Source: SVFI01 sp045588655 (lineage in GTDB: Bacteria > Bacillota > Clostridia > Lachnospirales > Lachnospiraceae). From it: DNA of 64,000 bases. The stretch spans positions 1 to 64,000 of the forward strand of contig JAZNEP010000044.1 of assembly GCA_045588655.1 (NCBI GenBank), given 5' to 3'. The position numbers and the translations under genes are program-made. Positions 16,568 to 25,492 of the stretch are shown here, piece after piece (within the stretch, counting starts at the first letter, position 1; each line of letters opens with the position of its first letter). A model generated the notes under the pieces. It saw only the letters and a list, made by a program, of their open reading frames with translations, did no database searches and was not told the origin of the DNA.

Positions 16568-18457
16568 ATGGTATTTACAAATGAGAAATGTCTTGGGTGT
16601 AATAAATGTATTCGCTCCTGTCCTGCGATTACGGCAAATGTCGCAGAGAAGGGAAGAATTGTTGTAAATGAAGCTATGTGTATTCAGTGTGGGGCGTGTT
16701 TCGATCATTGTATGCATGGAGCGAGAGATTATGAAGATGATACCAATCTTTTTTTAGAGGGGTTAAAAGCTGGGAAAAAGTTTTCGGTGATTGTGGCACC
16801 GGCGTTTATTGCGAATTATCCAAAGGAATATAAAAAAGTGTATGGTTATCTGAAATCCTTAGGGGTAGAACATATCTATAGTGTCAGCTTCGGTGCGGAT
16901 ATTACGACGTGGGCGTACATTTCATATTTGAAAGAAACAGGAAAGACAGGGCTCATCAGTCAGCCATGTCCTGCCATTGTAAATTATATTGAAAAGTATC
17001 AGCCACAGTTAATCCCGATGCTGGTACCACTACATAGTCCAATGCTGGCGGAAGCGGTATATTTAAAAAAATATAAGAATGTGAAAGAGGATTTGGTATT
17101 CTTAAGTCCTTGTATTGCAAAAAGACTTGAAGTCAATGATAAAAATACGGGTGGATATGTAAAGTACAATGTAACGTTTAAAAAGTTGATGGAGGCGATT
17201 GGCAGCGCATATAAAGATGCGCAGGAAGCGGAAGAAGAAAGCAGCTATGGATTGGGAGCAAGATATCCAAAACCGGGAGGACTCAAAGAATGCGTATATT
17301 TCTTCTTGGGCAATCAGACCGCTGTATTACAGGTAGAGGGCGAGGAAGAAGCCTACAAATTCCTAAAAGAATATGAAAAGCGTAAAAACAATCTGCCGTT
17401 TATGGTCGACATTCTAAATTGTCAAAAAGGATGCATTCGAGGTACAGCTACTGATGAGAAAATCGATGATGTGGATGTAGAACTGGCAATTAATGAAATG
17501 AATAAGCTCGTGGTAAACGAGACAAAGCCTTCCAAAGGAGCAAAACATAATCCGTGGAACAGTGCGTTGTCATTGGAGAAACGCTGGGAGTATTTCTGTG
17601 AACAGTTTAAAGATTTAAATATCAATGACTTTAAACGAGCATATACTAATAAAAAAGTGAATGTATTACAACCGGATCCGTCAGAATTAGAAGCCATCTT
17701 TATGGATATGCGCAAAGTCACAAATGAGTCACGCCATATCGATTGCTCGTGTTGCGGATACACGACCTGTAAAGAGATGGCCTGTGCGATATATAACGGG
17801 GCAAACAATAAAGAAAACTGTATACACTACATAAAGGCATTAACAGAAATAGAAAAACAGGAAATTCAAGCGATTTATCAGGAGAATATGGAAGCTCAGG
17901 AAAACCGCAATAAAAAACTGGCACTTATCATCGAAAAGTTTGACATGCTAAATCAAGGTATCGCAGAGCTGGCAAAGGCAAACGACATAACATCCGAAGA
18001 TGCAGGGAATGTGGCCGAAGTAGTAAGTGAAGTGACAGCGCAGTGTGAAATGATCAGCAAGTCATTAGAGTTGTTTGTGGAGTTTGCAGATTTATATGTT
18101 GCAAGCAATGACAGCATTGCCAAAATTGCGAATAAGACAAATCTGCTAAGTTTAAATGCGAGTATCGAAGCGGCAAGAGCGGGTGAGATGGGCAAAGGTT
18201 TTGCGGTGGTTGCAGGTGAAATCCGTACGCTTGCATCTTCTACAAAGGAATTGATTGAAGCAAATGATGCACAGGCAGAAAGCACGATACCAAGAATAAA
18301 AGAAAGCATCGATCAAATTAAAAACCTGCTGGAGGGTATTTATGCATTGAATGAGCGTATCGTGAATATTGCAGCAACGACAGAAGAAATTACATCACAG
18401 AGTGATTCGATTCAAGCGCTTTCGGATGAAATACAAGGTGTCGTAAGTACGATTTAA
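16568..18457 (+). CDS. Ferredoxin / [FeFe]-hydrogenase H-cluster-like protein with chemotaxis signalling domain
   Basis: Soluble protein of 629 residues. N-terminal 2[4Fe-4S] ferredoxin domain: C8, C11, C14, C18 and C38, C41, C44, C48. Residues about 72-300 match the hydrogenase large-subunit C-terminal fold, keeping four H-cluster cysteines: C134 (SQPCPAI), C182 (SPCIAKRLE), C285 and C289 (NCQKGC). In catalytic enzymes the first motif is TSCCP; here the first of the two Cys, the proton-transfer residue, is Pro. A third Fe-S motif follows at 393-418 (CSCCGYTTC and later Cys). Residues about 470-629 form a methyl-accepting chemotaxis hairpin (IANKTNLLSLNASIEAARAG, GKGFAVVAGEIRTLA). No membrane segment is seen. 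The likely role is redox or H2 sensing coupled to signalling rather than H2 turnover. The start has GGTGGGAAA upstream. Confidence 0.85.
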   Translation: MVFTNEKCLGCNKCIRSCPAITANVAEKGRIVVNEAMCIQCGACFDHCMHGARDYEDDTNLFLEGLKAGKKFSVIVAPAFIANYPKEYKKVYGYLKSLGVEHIYSVSFGADITTWAYISYLKETGKTGLISQPCPAIVNYIEKYQPQLIPMLVPLHSPMLAEAVYLKKYKNVKEDLVFLSPCIAKRLEVNDKNTGGYVKYNVTFKKLMEAIGSAYKDAQEAEEESSYGLGARYPKPGGLKECVYFFLGNQTAVLQVEGEEEAYKFLKEYEKRKNNLPFMVDILNCQKGCIRGTATDEKIDDVDVELAINEMNKLVVNETKPSKGAKHNPWNSALSLEKRWEYFCEQFKDLNINDFKRAYTNKKVNVLQPDPSELEAIFMDMRKVTNESRHIDCSCCGYTTCKEMACAIYNGANNKENCIHYIKALTEIEKQEIQAIYQENMEAQENRNKKLALIIEKFDMLNQGIAELAKANDITSEDAGNVAEVVSEVTAQCEMISKSLELFVEFADLYVASNDSIAKIANKTNLLSLNASIEAARAGEMGKGFAVVAGEIRTLASSTKELIEANDAQAESTIPRIKESIDQIKNLLEGIYALNERIVNIAATTEEITSQSDSIQALSDEIQGVVSTI

Positions 18458-18485
18458 TGAGATAATGACAAGAAATAACAAACTA

Positions 18486-18510
18486 GAAAAGGGGCATAAG
18501 CCCCTTTTCT
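18486..18510. terminator. Bidirectional terminator between hydrogenase-like gene and por operon
   Basis: GAAAAGGGGC (18486-18495) pairs with GCCCCTTTTC (18500-18509) around an ATAA loop. It serves the forward gene ending at 18457 and can also stop reverse transcription of porB. Confidence 0.8.
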
Positions 18511-18534
18511 TAATTTTCATAAATAAATCATTAT

Positions 18535-19467
18535 TTATTTTGAACATAAGAACTGCAGATTTTCCCAGCGCCGGTCTACTTCGGCCTGGAACTGCTCAAT
18601 CAAATGCTCGTTTCCGCTTTTAAATAAATGGCGGAATCTTCCTTGCGGACGTAAGAAATCCTCAATTGGAAGTTTCTTTTTAGGTTCATAATTAAGAATC
18701 CACTTGCCGTGATCGACTTCAAATAACGGCCAATAGCAGGTTTCTACTCCAAGCTTGCATATTTCCATAATGTCTTCGGTTGGATAGTTCCAGCCTCTCG
18801 GACACGGTGCCATCACATTGAGGAAAGCAGCCCCCGGTGTATAGATGGCTTTTTCTGATTTGGTATGCAAATCTTTGAAGTTGCCAAGCAGAGTAGACTG
18901 CGCAACATAAGGTACATCATGCGCTGCGATAATGGCAGCTAAGTCCTTGCGGTTCTGCATTTTTCCATTCGACTGGCGTCCCACCGGTGTGGTAGTGGTG
19001 TCAGCATACATTGGAGTAGCGGAAGAACGCTGAATACCGGTATTCATATATGCGCCGTTGTCATAGCAGACATACACGAAATCATGATTACGTTCCATGG
19101 CACCGGATAAGGACTGAAAACCGATATCATAGGTACCGCCATCACCGCCGAAGGTGATAAACTTGTAGGTGTCGTCTATTTTACCTTTTTTCTTTAATAT
19201 TTGATATGCAGTTTCTACACCACTCATTGTAGCACCTGCATTTTCAAATGCATTGTGAATGTAGCTGTCCTCGTAAGCGGTGTAAGGATACATGAAAGTA
19301 GACACTTCCAGACATCCGGTTGCATTGCCTATGACGGCTTTGTCACCTTCGTGGAGTGCGCGGAGCACGGCGCGAACAGCGATGGTACCGCCACAGCCGG
19401 CGCACATTCTATGTCCTGGAGCCAAACGTTCCGGTTTGTTCATTTCTGCTTTAAAATCATAACTCAT
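18535..19467 (-). CDS. porB: Pyruvate:ferredoxin oxidoreductase, beta subunit
   Basis: Thiamine-diphosphate-binding subunit (310 residues) of the four-subunit 2-oxoacid:ferredoxin oxidoreductase, which converts pyruvate and CoA to acetyl-CoA, CO2 and reduced ferredoxin in anaerobes. It shows the N-terminal Cys pair in GHRMCAGCGG and the TPP/Mg motif FGGDGGTYDIG with later CYDNGAYMNTGIQRS. It is the last gene of the reverse operon porC-porD-porA-porB and starts 14 bases after porA. Pyruvate is inferred as the substrate from overall resemblance; isovalerate-type enzymes share the same layout. Confidence 0.92.
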   Translation of the reverse strand: MSYDFKAEMNKPERLAPGHRMCAGCGGTIAVRAVLRALHEGDKAVIGNATGCLEVSTFMYPYTAYEDSYIHNAFENAGATMSGVETAYQILKKKGKIDDTYKFITFGGDGGTYDIGFQSLSGAMERNHDFVYVCYDNGAYMNTGIQRSSATPMYADTTTTPVGRQSNGKMQNRKDLAAIIAAHDVPYVAQSTLLGNFKDLHTKSEKAIYTPGAAFLNVMAPCPRGWNYPTEDIMEICKLGVETCYWPLFEVDHGKWILNYEPKKKLPIEDFLRPQGRFRHLFKSGNEHLIEQFQAEVDRRWENLQFLCSK

Positions 19468-19481
19468 CTCATTTGCCCCCC

Positions 19482-20663
19482 TTATCCTCTAAGTCCTACA
19501 TAACGATACTCATCAAATGCAGTACCGTCTTTGTCATAAGCTGCTAAATCTTCATAAATACGTTTTGCATCTGAAACTGTAAAGTCACGTCCGCCAAGAC
19601 CATAAATCAGATTAAATGCTTTGACATCCTTGGCATAATCATAAAGAGCGGCTTTTACTTCAGAACCCAAAGGACCGCCTTTGCCGCGGAAGCATTCGCT
19701 TCGATCCATGATGGCAACTGTTTTGCAATGTTTCAGCGCATTTGCAATTTCTTCATCCGGGAACGGACGGAAGACACGGAGTTTTAAAAGACCGACTTTC
19801 ATTCCGCGTTCACGAAGCTGATCAATCGCATCTTTGGTAGCACCTGCAGCTGATCCGATGATTACGATGGCGTAATCCGCATCTTCAAGTCGATATTCCT
19901 CAAAGAAACCATAACTTCGGCCGGATATTTCACCATATTCTTTTCCAATATCTAAAATTACCTGTTTGGCTTTGTTCATGGCGGTATTTTGAGCCATCTT
20001 CGTTTCCATGTAATAGTTGGAAACGGCATAAGGGCCTAACGACATTGGTTGCTTGGAATTGAGTAAGTAATTTTCCGGTTGGTATTCGCCTACAAATTTT
20101 TTGACAATGTCATCTTCCAAAAGTTCAATGTTTTCCACTGCGTGGCTTGTAATAAATCCATCCTGACAAATCATAATCGGAAGCATGACATCTTTGTGCT
20201 CCGCAATGCGATATGCCTGTACAAAGTTATCGTAAACTTCCTGATTGTTTTCAGCATAAATCTGAAGAAATCCGGTATCACGGGCTCCCATGGAGTCAGA
20301 ATGGTCACAGTTAATGTTGATCGGACCGGATAACGCACGGTTTACCAGGCAAAGTGCCAAAGGTAAACGGTTTGATGCTGCTACGTACAATTCTTCCCAC
20401 ATCAAAGCAAGACCGCAGGAAGAGGTGGCGGTCAAAGATCTGGCGCCGGCTGCCTGAGCACCGATGGTGGCGCTCATGGAGCTGTGCTCACTTTCTACAG
20501 GAATAAATTCGGTATCCATCTCACCGTTTGCAATATAGTTGGCCACATACTGCGGAATTTCGGTCGATGGAGTGATTGGGAATGCAGGCATGACATCAGG
20601 GTTTACCTGCTTGATTGCATAGGAAATTGCTTCATTTCCGGATAAACGTTCTCTAATAGCCAT
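19482..20663 (-). CDS. porA: Pyruvate:ferredoxin oxidoreductase, alpha subunit
   Basis: Alpha subunit of 393 residues, carrying the pyrimidine-binding half of the TPP site and the transketolase C-terminal-like domain. Typical stretches are the start GNEAISYAIKQVNPDVMPAF, then PITPSTEIPQYV, EFIPVESEHSSMSATIGAQA, and NRALSGPININCDHSDSM. It pairs with PorB to form the active site that decarboxylates pyruvate. It follows porD after one base, showing tight coupling in the four-gene operon. Confidence 0.93.
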   Translation of the reverse strand: MAIRERLSGNEAISYAIKQVNPDVMPAFPITPSTEIPQYVANYIANGEMDTEFIPVESEHSSMSATIGAQAAGARSLTATSSCGLALMWEELYVAASNRLPLALCLVNRALSGPININCDHSDSMGARDTGFLQIYAENNQEVYDNFVQAYRIAEHKDVMLPIMICQDGFITSHAVENIELLEDDIVKKFVGEYQPENYLLNSKQPMSLGPYAVSNYYMETKMAQNTAMNKAKQVILDIGKEYGEISGRSYGFFEEYRLEDADYAIVIIGSAAGATKDAIDQLRERGMKVGLLKLRVFRPFPDEEIANALKHCKTVAIMDRSECFRGKGGPLGSEVKAALYDYAKDVKAFNLIYGLGGRDFTVSDAKRIYEDLAAYDKDGTAFDEYRYVGLRG

Positions 20664-20664
20664 G

Positions 20665-20970
20665 TTACTGTCCCTCCTTCATTGTGATGGCATCAAAAGG
20701 GCATACCTTTGCGCAGATGCCACAACCTTTGCAGTGATCCAAGTCAAACTGTCCGCGTTTACTGCCACATACAGGAATGGAGCTGTCCGGACAAACCGGA
20801 ACACAAAGCAGACACTGTTTACATTTTTCACTGTGGAATACAGGAGTCTTGGTACGCCATTCCCCGGTGTGAAATAGTTTGGAAGTTCCGGAACCATATA
20901 TCTGGTTTCCTAAGGTAATATCCTGCCATTTGCTTTTTTCTGTTATCTTTGTAATGTCGGTTGCTGCCAT
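20665..20970 (-). CDS. porD: Pyruvate:ferredoxin oxidoreductase, delta subunit (2[4Fe-4S] ferredoxin)
   Basis: Small iron-sulfur subunit of 101 residues that carries electrons from the TPP centre to free ferredoxin. Two complete four-Cys motifs are present: KCKQCLLCVPVCPDSSIPV and HCKGCGICAKVCPFDAITM. Its start codon follows the porC stop directly, with GAGGAGGT inside the 3' end of porC. Confidence 0.93.
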   Translation of the reverse strand: MAATDITKITEKSKWQDITLGNQIYGSGTSKLFHTGEWRTKTPVFHSEKCKQCLLCVPVCPDSSIPVCGSKRGQFDLDHCKGCGICAKVCPFDAITMKEGQ

Positions 20971-21543
20971 CTATTCCACCTCCTCGTATGCCATATGTAG
21001 TGCCTTAAGGTTTCCGTCAATTACCTCAGGCTTCTTTGCAAATTTATGTTTGTATGAGTTTTCCATTTCACGGAAGAAGTCTTCCTTTGTCATAACCTGA
21101 CTGATGGCAACAATTGCTGCAAGCATCGGTGAGTTAGGGAAGTATTTTCCCAGAGCTTCTTCTGAAATGCGTCTTGCATCGATAGTGTAGACATCGCCTG
21201 TATAATGATTTAGATACGGTTTTACTTCGTCTACACTTTTGGTGGTGTTGATAACGATGGCACCCTCAGGATTTAAGCCTTTTGTTACCTCTACACTTTC
21301 CAATAAAGTTTCGTCCACTACAACAACGTAGTCCGGATCATAAATGTTGGAATGTACGCGAATCTGGTGATCGCTGATGCGATTGTACGCGGTAATCGGC
21401 GCCCCCATTCGCTCCGGACCATATTCCGGAAATCCTTGTACATATTTGCCTGTCATAAAGGCTGCATCTGCCAGCATTAGTGCGGCAGATTTGGCACCCT
21501 GGCCCCCACGCCCGTGCCATCTGATTTCTACTGTGTTTTTCAC
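20971..21543 (-). CDS. porC: Pyruvate:ferredoxin oxidoreductase, gamma subunit
   Basis: Gamma subunit of 190 residues, first gene of the reverse por operon. The N-terminal EIRWHGRGGQGAKSAALMLA is the family signature (CoA-binding domain III of the fused enzymes), followed by GFPEYGPERMGAPITAYNRI. AAGGAGAG lies before ATG 21543. The operon order gamma-delta-alpha-beta is the usual order for the four-subunit enzyme, whereas many clostridia use a single-chain Nif J-type enzyme instead. Confidence 0.93.
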   Translation of the reverse strand: MKNTVEIRWHGRGGQGAKSAALMLADAAFMTGKYVQGFPEYGPERMGAPITAYNRISDHQIRVHSNIYDPDYVVVVDETLLESVEVTKGLNPEGAIVINTTKSVDEVKPYLNHYTGDVYTIDARRISEEALGKYFPNSPMLAAIVAISQVMTKEDFFREMENSYKHKFAKKPEVIDGNLKALHMAYEEVE

Positions 21544-21619
21544 GCTATACTCTCCTTATATTTATTTGGTATGGAAGTAGTAAAAATCCATACGATGATA
21601 CATTACACACAACACTCTA

Positions 21620-21648
21620 ATTATATGTGGTTTAGAGTCAAAAGTAAA
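21620..21648 (-). promoter_or_regulatory. Probable promoter of the por operon
   Basis: On the reverse strand TTTACT (21643-21648) and TATAAT (21620-21625) are 17 bases apart, about 75 bases before porC. Confidence 0.5.
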
Positions 21649-21763
21649 TTGAAAATTGCTACAAGAAACCGCTATTTCATAAGAAAATAAGATGAATTTC
21701 AGTGTTAAGCGTGATATACTGTTTGAGTGACCGTAGACAGAGAGAAAAAAGGAGAAATTTGGT

Positions 21764-23506
21764 ATGAAAATGCTTTGGAAACTGACCAAAGAAGCAGCCA
21801 GGTATAAAGGGCTTTATATTTTGGCCATTCTTGCAACATTGGGGTTGACGATGGTCAATCTTGCGGCGCCTAAGGTGCTGTCTGCCATGACAGGATTCGT
21901 TTCCGCGGGTGTAGATGAGGCAGCACGAAAAATGACGGCCTCTCTGGCGCTTGTTTTGTTATTACTTTATTTCGTTCGTATTTTGTTACGTTTCCTGAGC
22001 AATTATTTGGCACATAAAGCGACTTGGTATTTGGTGGGAGATTTACGCAGCAGAATGTACGACAAACTGCAGAGTCTTGATTTTGGTTTCTTTCATGACA
22101 AACAAACCGGAGATCTGATGAGTCGTATTGTCAATGATACAAGAGATTTTGAAGTGCTATATGCCCACATGATTCCGGAAATGATAACGAATATTGTGAC
22201 ATTTGTGGGAGTGCTGGTTATTCTTTTGACAATCAACTGGAAACTGGCATTGATTACTTGTTGTCCAATTCCGCTTATTCTGGCATCGGGAGTGGTGTTT
22301 GCAAAAAAAGTACGACCATATTTTAAGGCATCACAAAAATGTATGGGCGAATTAAATGCACAGCTTCAGGATAGTCTTTCCGGAATTCACGAAATACAGT
22401 CGTTTGGACAGGAGGCATATGAGAGTGAGTGTGTACGAGAGAAAAATTTTGAGCAGGTCAAGGCAATGCTACGCGCACTTCGCGCCAGTGCAGTGTTTCA
22501 TCCGTGTGTAGAATTTCTTTCATCCGCGGGAACGATACTGGTTGTCTTTTTTGGAGGATATCTGGCGTATAAAGGGCAGCTATCCGTGGAAGATATTGTC
22601 GCGTTTGTACTATATTTGTCATTGTTCTATGCGCCGGTATCCGGGCTTGCCAATTTGCTGGAAAATCTGCAACAGTCGTTGGCCGGTGCAGAGCGTGTGA
22701 CGTTGATTTTGGATACGCCTTCTGCAATTCAGAATGCAGAGCATGCAAAGGATATTGGTCAAGTGAAAGGTGCAATTGCGTTTGAAGATGTTAGTTTTTC
22801 TTATGAAAACGGTATACCGGTGCTGAAGCAGATTTCTTTTTCCTGCAAACCGGGTACGATGGTGGCCTTGGTTGGACCGACCGGTGTGGGAAAAACAACA
22901 ATGACGCAACTGATTTCCCGATTTTATGATCCGGTGGAAGGAAATATTTTCATTGATGGAAAGAATATTAAGGATGTTACACTAGAGAGTCTGCGACGTA
23001 ATATATCACCGGTATTGCAGGATACGTTTTTGTTTCATGGTACGATTGCTGAAAATATCGGTTATGCAAGGCCGGATGCTACAAGAGAAGAGATCGAAGA
23101 AGCAGCAAAAGCAGCAAACATACATGAAGATATCATGCATATGCCAAAGCAATATGAGACAGAAGTGGGAGAGAGAGGTTTGCGTCTTTCCGGTGGTCAG
23201 AAGCAGAGGGTGTCCATTGCCAGGGCGATTCTGAGAAAGTCGCCGGTGATTATTTTAGATGAAGCGACGGCGTCTGTAGATGTGCAGACGGAAAAGAAAA
23301 TTCAGAAAGCAATCAAAAACATGGCAGGAAAGCGTACCATAATTGCCATCGCCCATCGATTGTCTACCATTAAGGATGCAGATGTCATTCTGGTGGTACA
23401 CGAAGGGAAGATTATAGAACGCGGTACGCATGAGGAATTGCTGGCCATGAAAGGATTTTATTATCAAATGCAACAGGCGCAGGAGGAAGAGAAGGAGTCA
23501 GTGTGA
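21764..23506 (+). CDS. ABC transporter, fused permease and ATPase (MsbA/BmrA-like half transporter)
   Basis: Single-chain exporter half of 580 residues. A six-helix ABC transporter domain fills about residues 15-310, followed by an ATPase domain at about 335-575. Walker A is GPTGVGKTT, the signature is LSGGQKQRVSIARAIL, Walker B is VIILDEATASVD, and the switch His lies in IAIAHRLSTIK. It could work as a homodimer because no partner gene follows. Family members export lipids, drugs or peptides; no substrate is indicated. AAAAGGAGA precedes ATG 21764. Confidence 0.92.
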   Translation: MKMLWKLTKEAARYKGLYILAILATLGLTMVNLAAPKVLSAMTGFVSAGVDEAARKMTASLALVLLLLYFVRILLRFLSNYLAHKATWYLVGDLRSRMYDKLQSLDFGFFHDKQTGDLMSRIVNDTRDFEVLYAHMIPEMITNIVTFVGVLVILLTINWKLALITCCPIPLILASGVVFAKKVRPYFKASQKCMGELNAQLQDSLSGIHEIQSFGQEAYESECVREKNFEQVKAMLRALRASAVFHPCVEFLSSAGTILVVFFGGYLAYKGQLSVEDIVAFVLYLSLFYAPVSGLANLLENLQQSLAGAERVTLILDTPSAIQNAEHAKDIGQVKGAIAFEDVSFSYENGIPVLKQISFSCKPGTMVALVGPTGVGKTTMTQLISRFYDPVEGNIFIDGKNIKDVTLESLRRNISPVLQDTFLFHGTIAENIGYARPDATREEIEEAAKAANIHEDIMHMPKQYETEVGERGLRLSGGQKQRVSIARAILRKSPVIILDEATASVDVQTEKKIQKAIKNMAGKRTIIAIAHRLSTIKDADVILVVHEGKIIERGTHEELLAMKGFYYQMQQAQEEEKESV

Positions 23507-23580
23507 CAGCATACGCAAAAGAGCTGAAACCATTGAAAATGGCAGAAGATTCTGCTATATTTGTACCTGGAAATAGATAG
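23503..23580 (+). CDS. Possible 25-residue coupled small ORF
   Basis: GTG 23503 overlaps the TGA stop of the ABC exporter (GTGA) and follows AGGAGGAAGAGAAGGAG. The frame reads VTAYAKELKPLKMAEDSAIF and ends at TAG 23580. It may be a coupled micro-protein or the remnant of a longer exporter C-terminus. No family is recognised. Confidence 0.25.
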   Translation: MTAYAKELKPLKMAEDSAIFVPGNR

Positions 23581-23620
23581 CAATTTCTTACAATTAGTAT
23601 AATGTAAAAGGAGAAGGAAC

Positions 23621-24526
23621 ATGGGAGAATCAATGAAAGATTACGAAAGAGAGCTGGAAGCGTCCTTTCGTACAATCAAGGAGGGGGACGTCCTGTCAGG
23701 GACAGTCATTGGTGTCAATGAAGAGGAAGTGACACTGGATCTGCGCTACTACACGCAGGGAATCATAAAAGCAGGTGATATGAGTGAAGATCCGGGGTTT
23801 TCTATTATGGAAGATGTGCAGCTGGGCGATGTAATAGAGGCGACCGTGGTAAAAATGGATGATGGACAGGGGAATATTTTATTATCCAAAAAGGAAGCCA
23901 ATGATATACTTGCATGGGATGATCTGTTGCAATATATGGAAGAAAAAAAGGAGATTAACGTTAAGGTTAGCGATGTAGTAAATGCCGGTGTGGTGGCTTA
24001 TGTTTTAGGGATTAGAGGATTTATTCCGGCTTCACAGCTGGATATATCCTATGTCGAGGACCTGGAAGTCTACAGAGGAAAAAAACTGACCGTCAGAGTT
24101 ATTACAGTCGATAAGGAAAAGAGTAAGCTGATTCTTTCGGCCAGAGAGATTATCAGAGAGCAGAAAAAAGAGGAGCATGACCATAAGGTGGCAATGATTG
24201 TACCGGGTACGGTATTGGAAGGTGTGGTTGAGAGTCTTCAGCCATATGGAGCATTTGTGGATTTAAAAGATGGACTGAGTGGACTGGTTCATATTTCGCA
24301 GATTTGTCAGAGAAGAATCAAAAAACCATCAGAGGTATTGAAGGTAGGAGATACCGTAAAGGTAAAGGTTTTAAATACAGGAGAAGGAAAGATTTCTCTG
24401 AGTATCAAGGCCGTACAGGAAGATCAGGAAGCACAGGAGAGAGAAGAGCTGGATGTGACACAGTTTTCTTCGCAGGAAAATGTGGGTACCAGTCTGGGCG
24501 ATTTGTTAAAAGGAATAAAACTGTAA
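23621..24526 (+). CDS. S1 domain RNA-binding protein (ribosomal protein S1-like)
   Basis: Protein of 301 residues with three S1 RNA-binding domains: about 18-95 (GDVLSGTVIGVNEEEVTLDL), 105-178 (with GIRGFIPASQL and KLILSAREI), and 188-262 (PGTVLEGVVESLQPYGAFVD and GLSGLVHISQI). The third is the best match to the consensus. Firmicutes have short S1-like proteins of three or four domains that bind mRNA during translation or decay. It is shorter than the six-domain E. coli S1. A good AAAAGGAGAAGG site precedes the start, and a strong terminator follows. Confidence 0.88.
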   Translation: MGESMKDYERELEASFRTIKEGDVLSGTVIGVNEEEVTLDLRYYTQGIIKAGDMSEDPGFSIMEDVQLGDVIEATVVKMDDGQGNILLSKKEANDILAWDDLLQYMEEKKEINVKVSDVVNAGVVAYVLGIRGFIPASQLDISYVEDLEVYRGKKLTVRVITVDKEKSKLILSAREIIREQKKEEHDHKVAMIVPGTVLEGVVESLQPYGAFVDLKDGLSGLVHISQICQRRIKKPSEVLKVGDTVKVKVLNTGEGKISLSIKAVQEDQEAQEREELDVTQFSSQENVGTSLGDLLKGIKL

Positions 24527-24540
24527 GAAATAAGGATGCA

Positions 24541-24577
24541 AAAACCTGTCCGTTTTCATTGGAACGGACAGGTTTTT
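24541..24577 (+). terminator. Intrinsic terminator after the S1-domain gene
   Basis: AAAACCTGTCCGTT (24541-24554) pairs with AACGGACAGGTTTT (24563-24576), followed by T. The long GC-containing stem and T run make this a confident terminator. Confidence 0.88.
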
Positions 24578-24693
24578 GCTTTAGAGGATGCGCACTCATC
24601 ATTAAAAAATAAAAAACGATAAAAAATTTGTAACGAAACGTATAGGTTTATGGACTTATCTACAGAAAGCAAAAGGAGGAAAGGAGAAGCACG

Positions 24694-25194
24694 TTGGAGA
24701 TAAAAAAAGCGTACGAGCAATATTTTGATACTGTTTTTGGTTATCTGTGTACGCTGACAGGTGGAAATTATGACCTGGCAGAAGAGCTGACGCAGGAAAC
24801 ATTTTATCGTGCCACGAAAAAAATCTCGGAATTCCGCGGGGATTGCAAAATGTCTACCTGGCTGTGCCAGATTGCAAAATATGTATACTATCAGAATCTG
24901 GATAAAAAACGGCGAAGGAAAGAAGTGGCATTTGAGGAAGCAGTGGAGATTGCTGTGCATGAGGATATGCAAAAGTCAATCGAAGATGCGCAAGCAAAAT
25001 TGCATATATATAAAATGATACATAATCTTCAGGCGCCAATGAGCGATGTAGTGATGCTCAGGTTGACCGGAGAATTAAGTTTCAAAGAAATCGGTGATAT
25101 TTTGGGACAGTCAGAGAACTGGGCCAGAGTTACGTTTTATCGTGCAAAGCAGTTACTGGGAAAGGAGCTTGGGAAAGATGAATCAGACCTATGA
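24694..25194 (+). CDS. ECF-type RNA polymerase sigma factor
   Basis: Second ECF sigma factor, 166 residues. Region 2 is at about 5-72 (AEELTQETFYRATKKISEF, MSTWLCQIAKYVYYQNLDKK) and region 4 is at about 108-160 (DVVMLRLTGELSFKEIGDIL, then ENWARVTFYRAKQLL). The start is TTG 24694 behind AAAGGAGAAGCACG; no ATG is better placed. Its end overlaps the next gene, which encodes a small zinc-finger anti-sigma protein. The signal is likely at the cell surface, judging from the two membrane anti-sigma candidates. Confidence 0.9.
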   Translation: MEIKKAYEQYFDTVFGYLCTLTGGNYDLAEELTQETFYRATKKISEFRGDCKMSTWLCQIAKYVYYQNLDKKRRRKEVAFEEAVEIAVHEDMQKSIEDAQAKLHIYKMIHNLQAPMSDVVMLRLTGELSFKEIGDILGQSENWARVTFYRAKQLLGKELGKDESDL

Positions 25195-25474
25195 TTGCAA
25201 TATTATATTGGATTTGCTTCCGCTCTCTATCGATCAGATGGTATGTGAGGAAACAGATCAGGTAATCCGCGAGCATCTTCTCGAGTGTGAAAGCTGCAGG
25301 CGGATATATGAAGAAATGAGTAAAGAGATTGATATTACATCAGAAAAAAAGAAGAGAAAAAGAAAACACAGATACAGGAAAAAGAATGTGATAAAGATGA
25401 TTATATTGGGGTATCTGCTATTTTTGGCGATGATTATAGCGTTTTGCGTCATCGACGTAAAGTTCTTCTTTTAG
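25178..25474 (+). CDS. Small zinc-finger anti-sigma factor
   Basis: Protein of 98 residues with an N-terminal anti-sigma zinc-finger (zf-HC2-like) motif, REHLLECESCRRIYEEM, and one C-terminal membrane segment (about 72-93, IILGYLLFLAMIIAFCVIDV) preceded by a Lys/Arg-rich stretch. It starts within the sigma gene (overlap 25178-25194), behind AAAGGAG at 25161-25167. The open frame upstream to 25094 is only the shadow of the sigma gene. It has almost no external domain, so it may need the larger proteins encoded next in order to sense a signal. Confidence 0.78.
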   Translation: MNQTYDCNIILDLLPLSIDQMVCEETDQVIREHLLECESCRRIYEEMSKEIDITSEKKKRKRKHRYRKKNVIKMIILGYLLFLAMIIAFCVIDVKFFF

Positions 25475-25492
25475 CAAAGAGAGGTGAAAGAT

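Noticed and set aside
24626..24645. ECF-type promoter TGTAAC...CGTATA before the second sigma gene
   Set aside because: The two boxes are only a few bases apart, far from the roughly 16-base spacing required.
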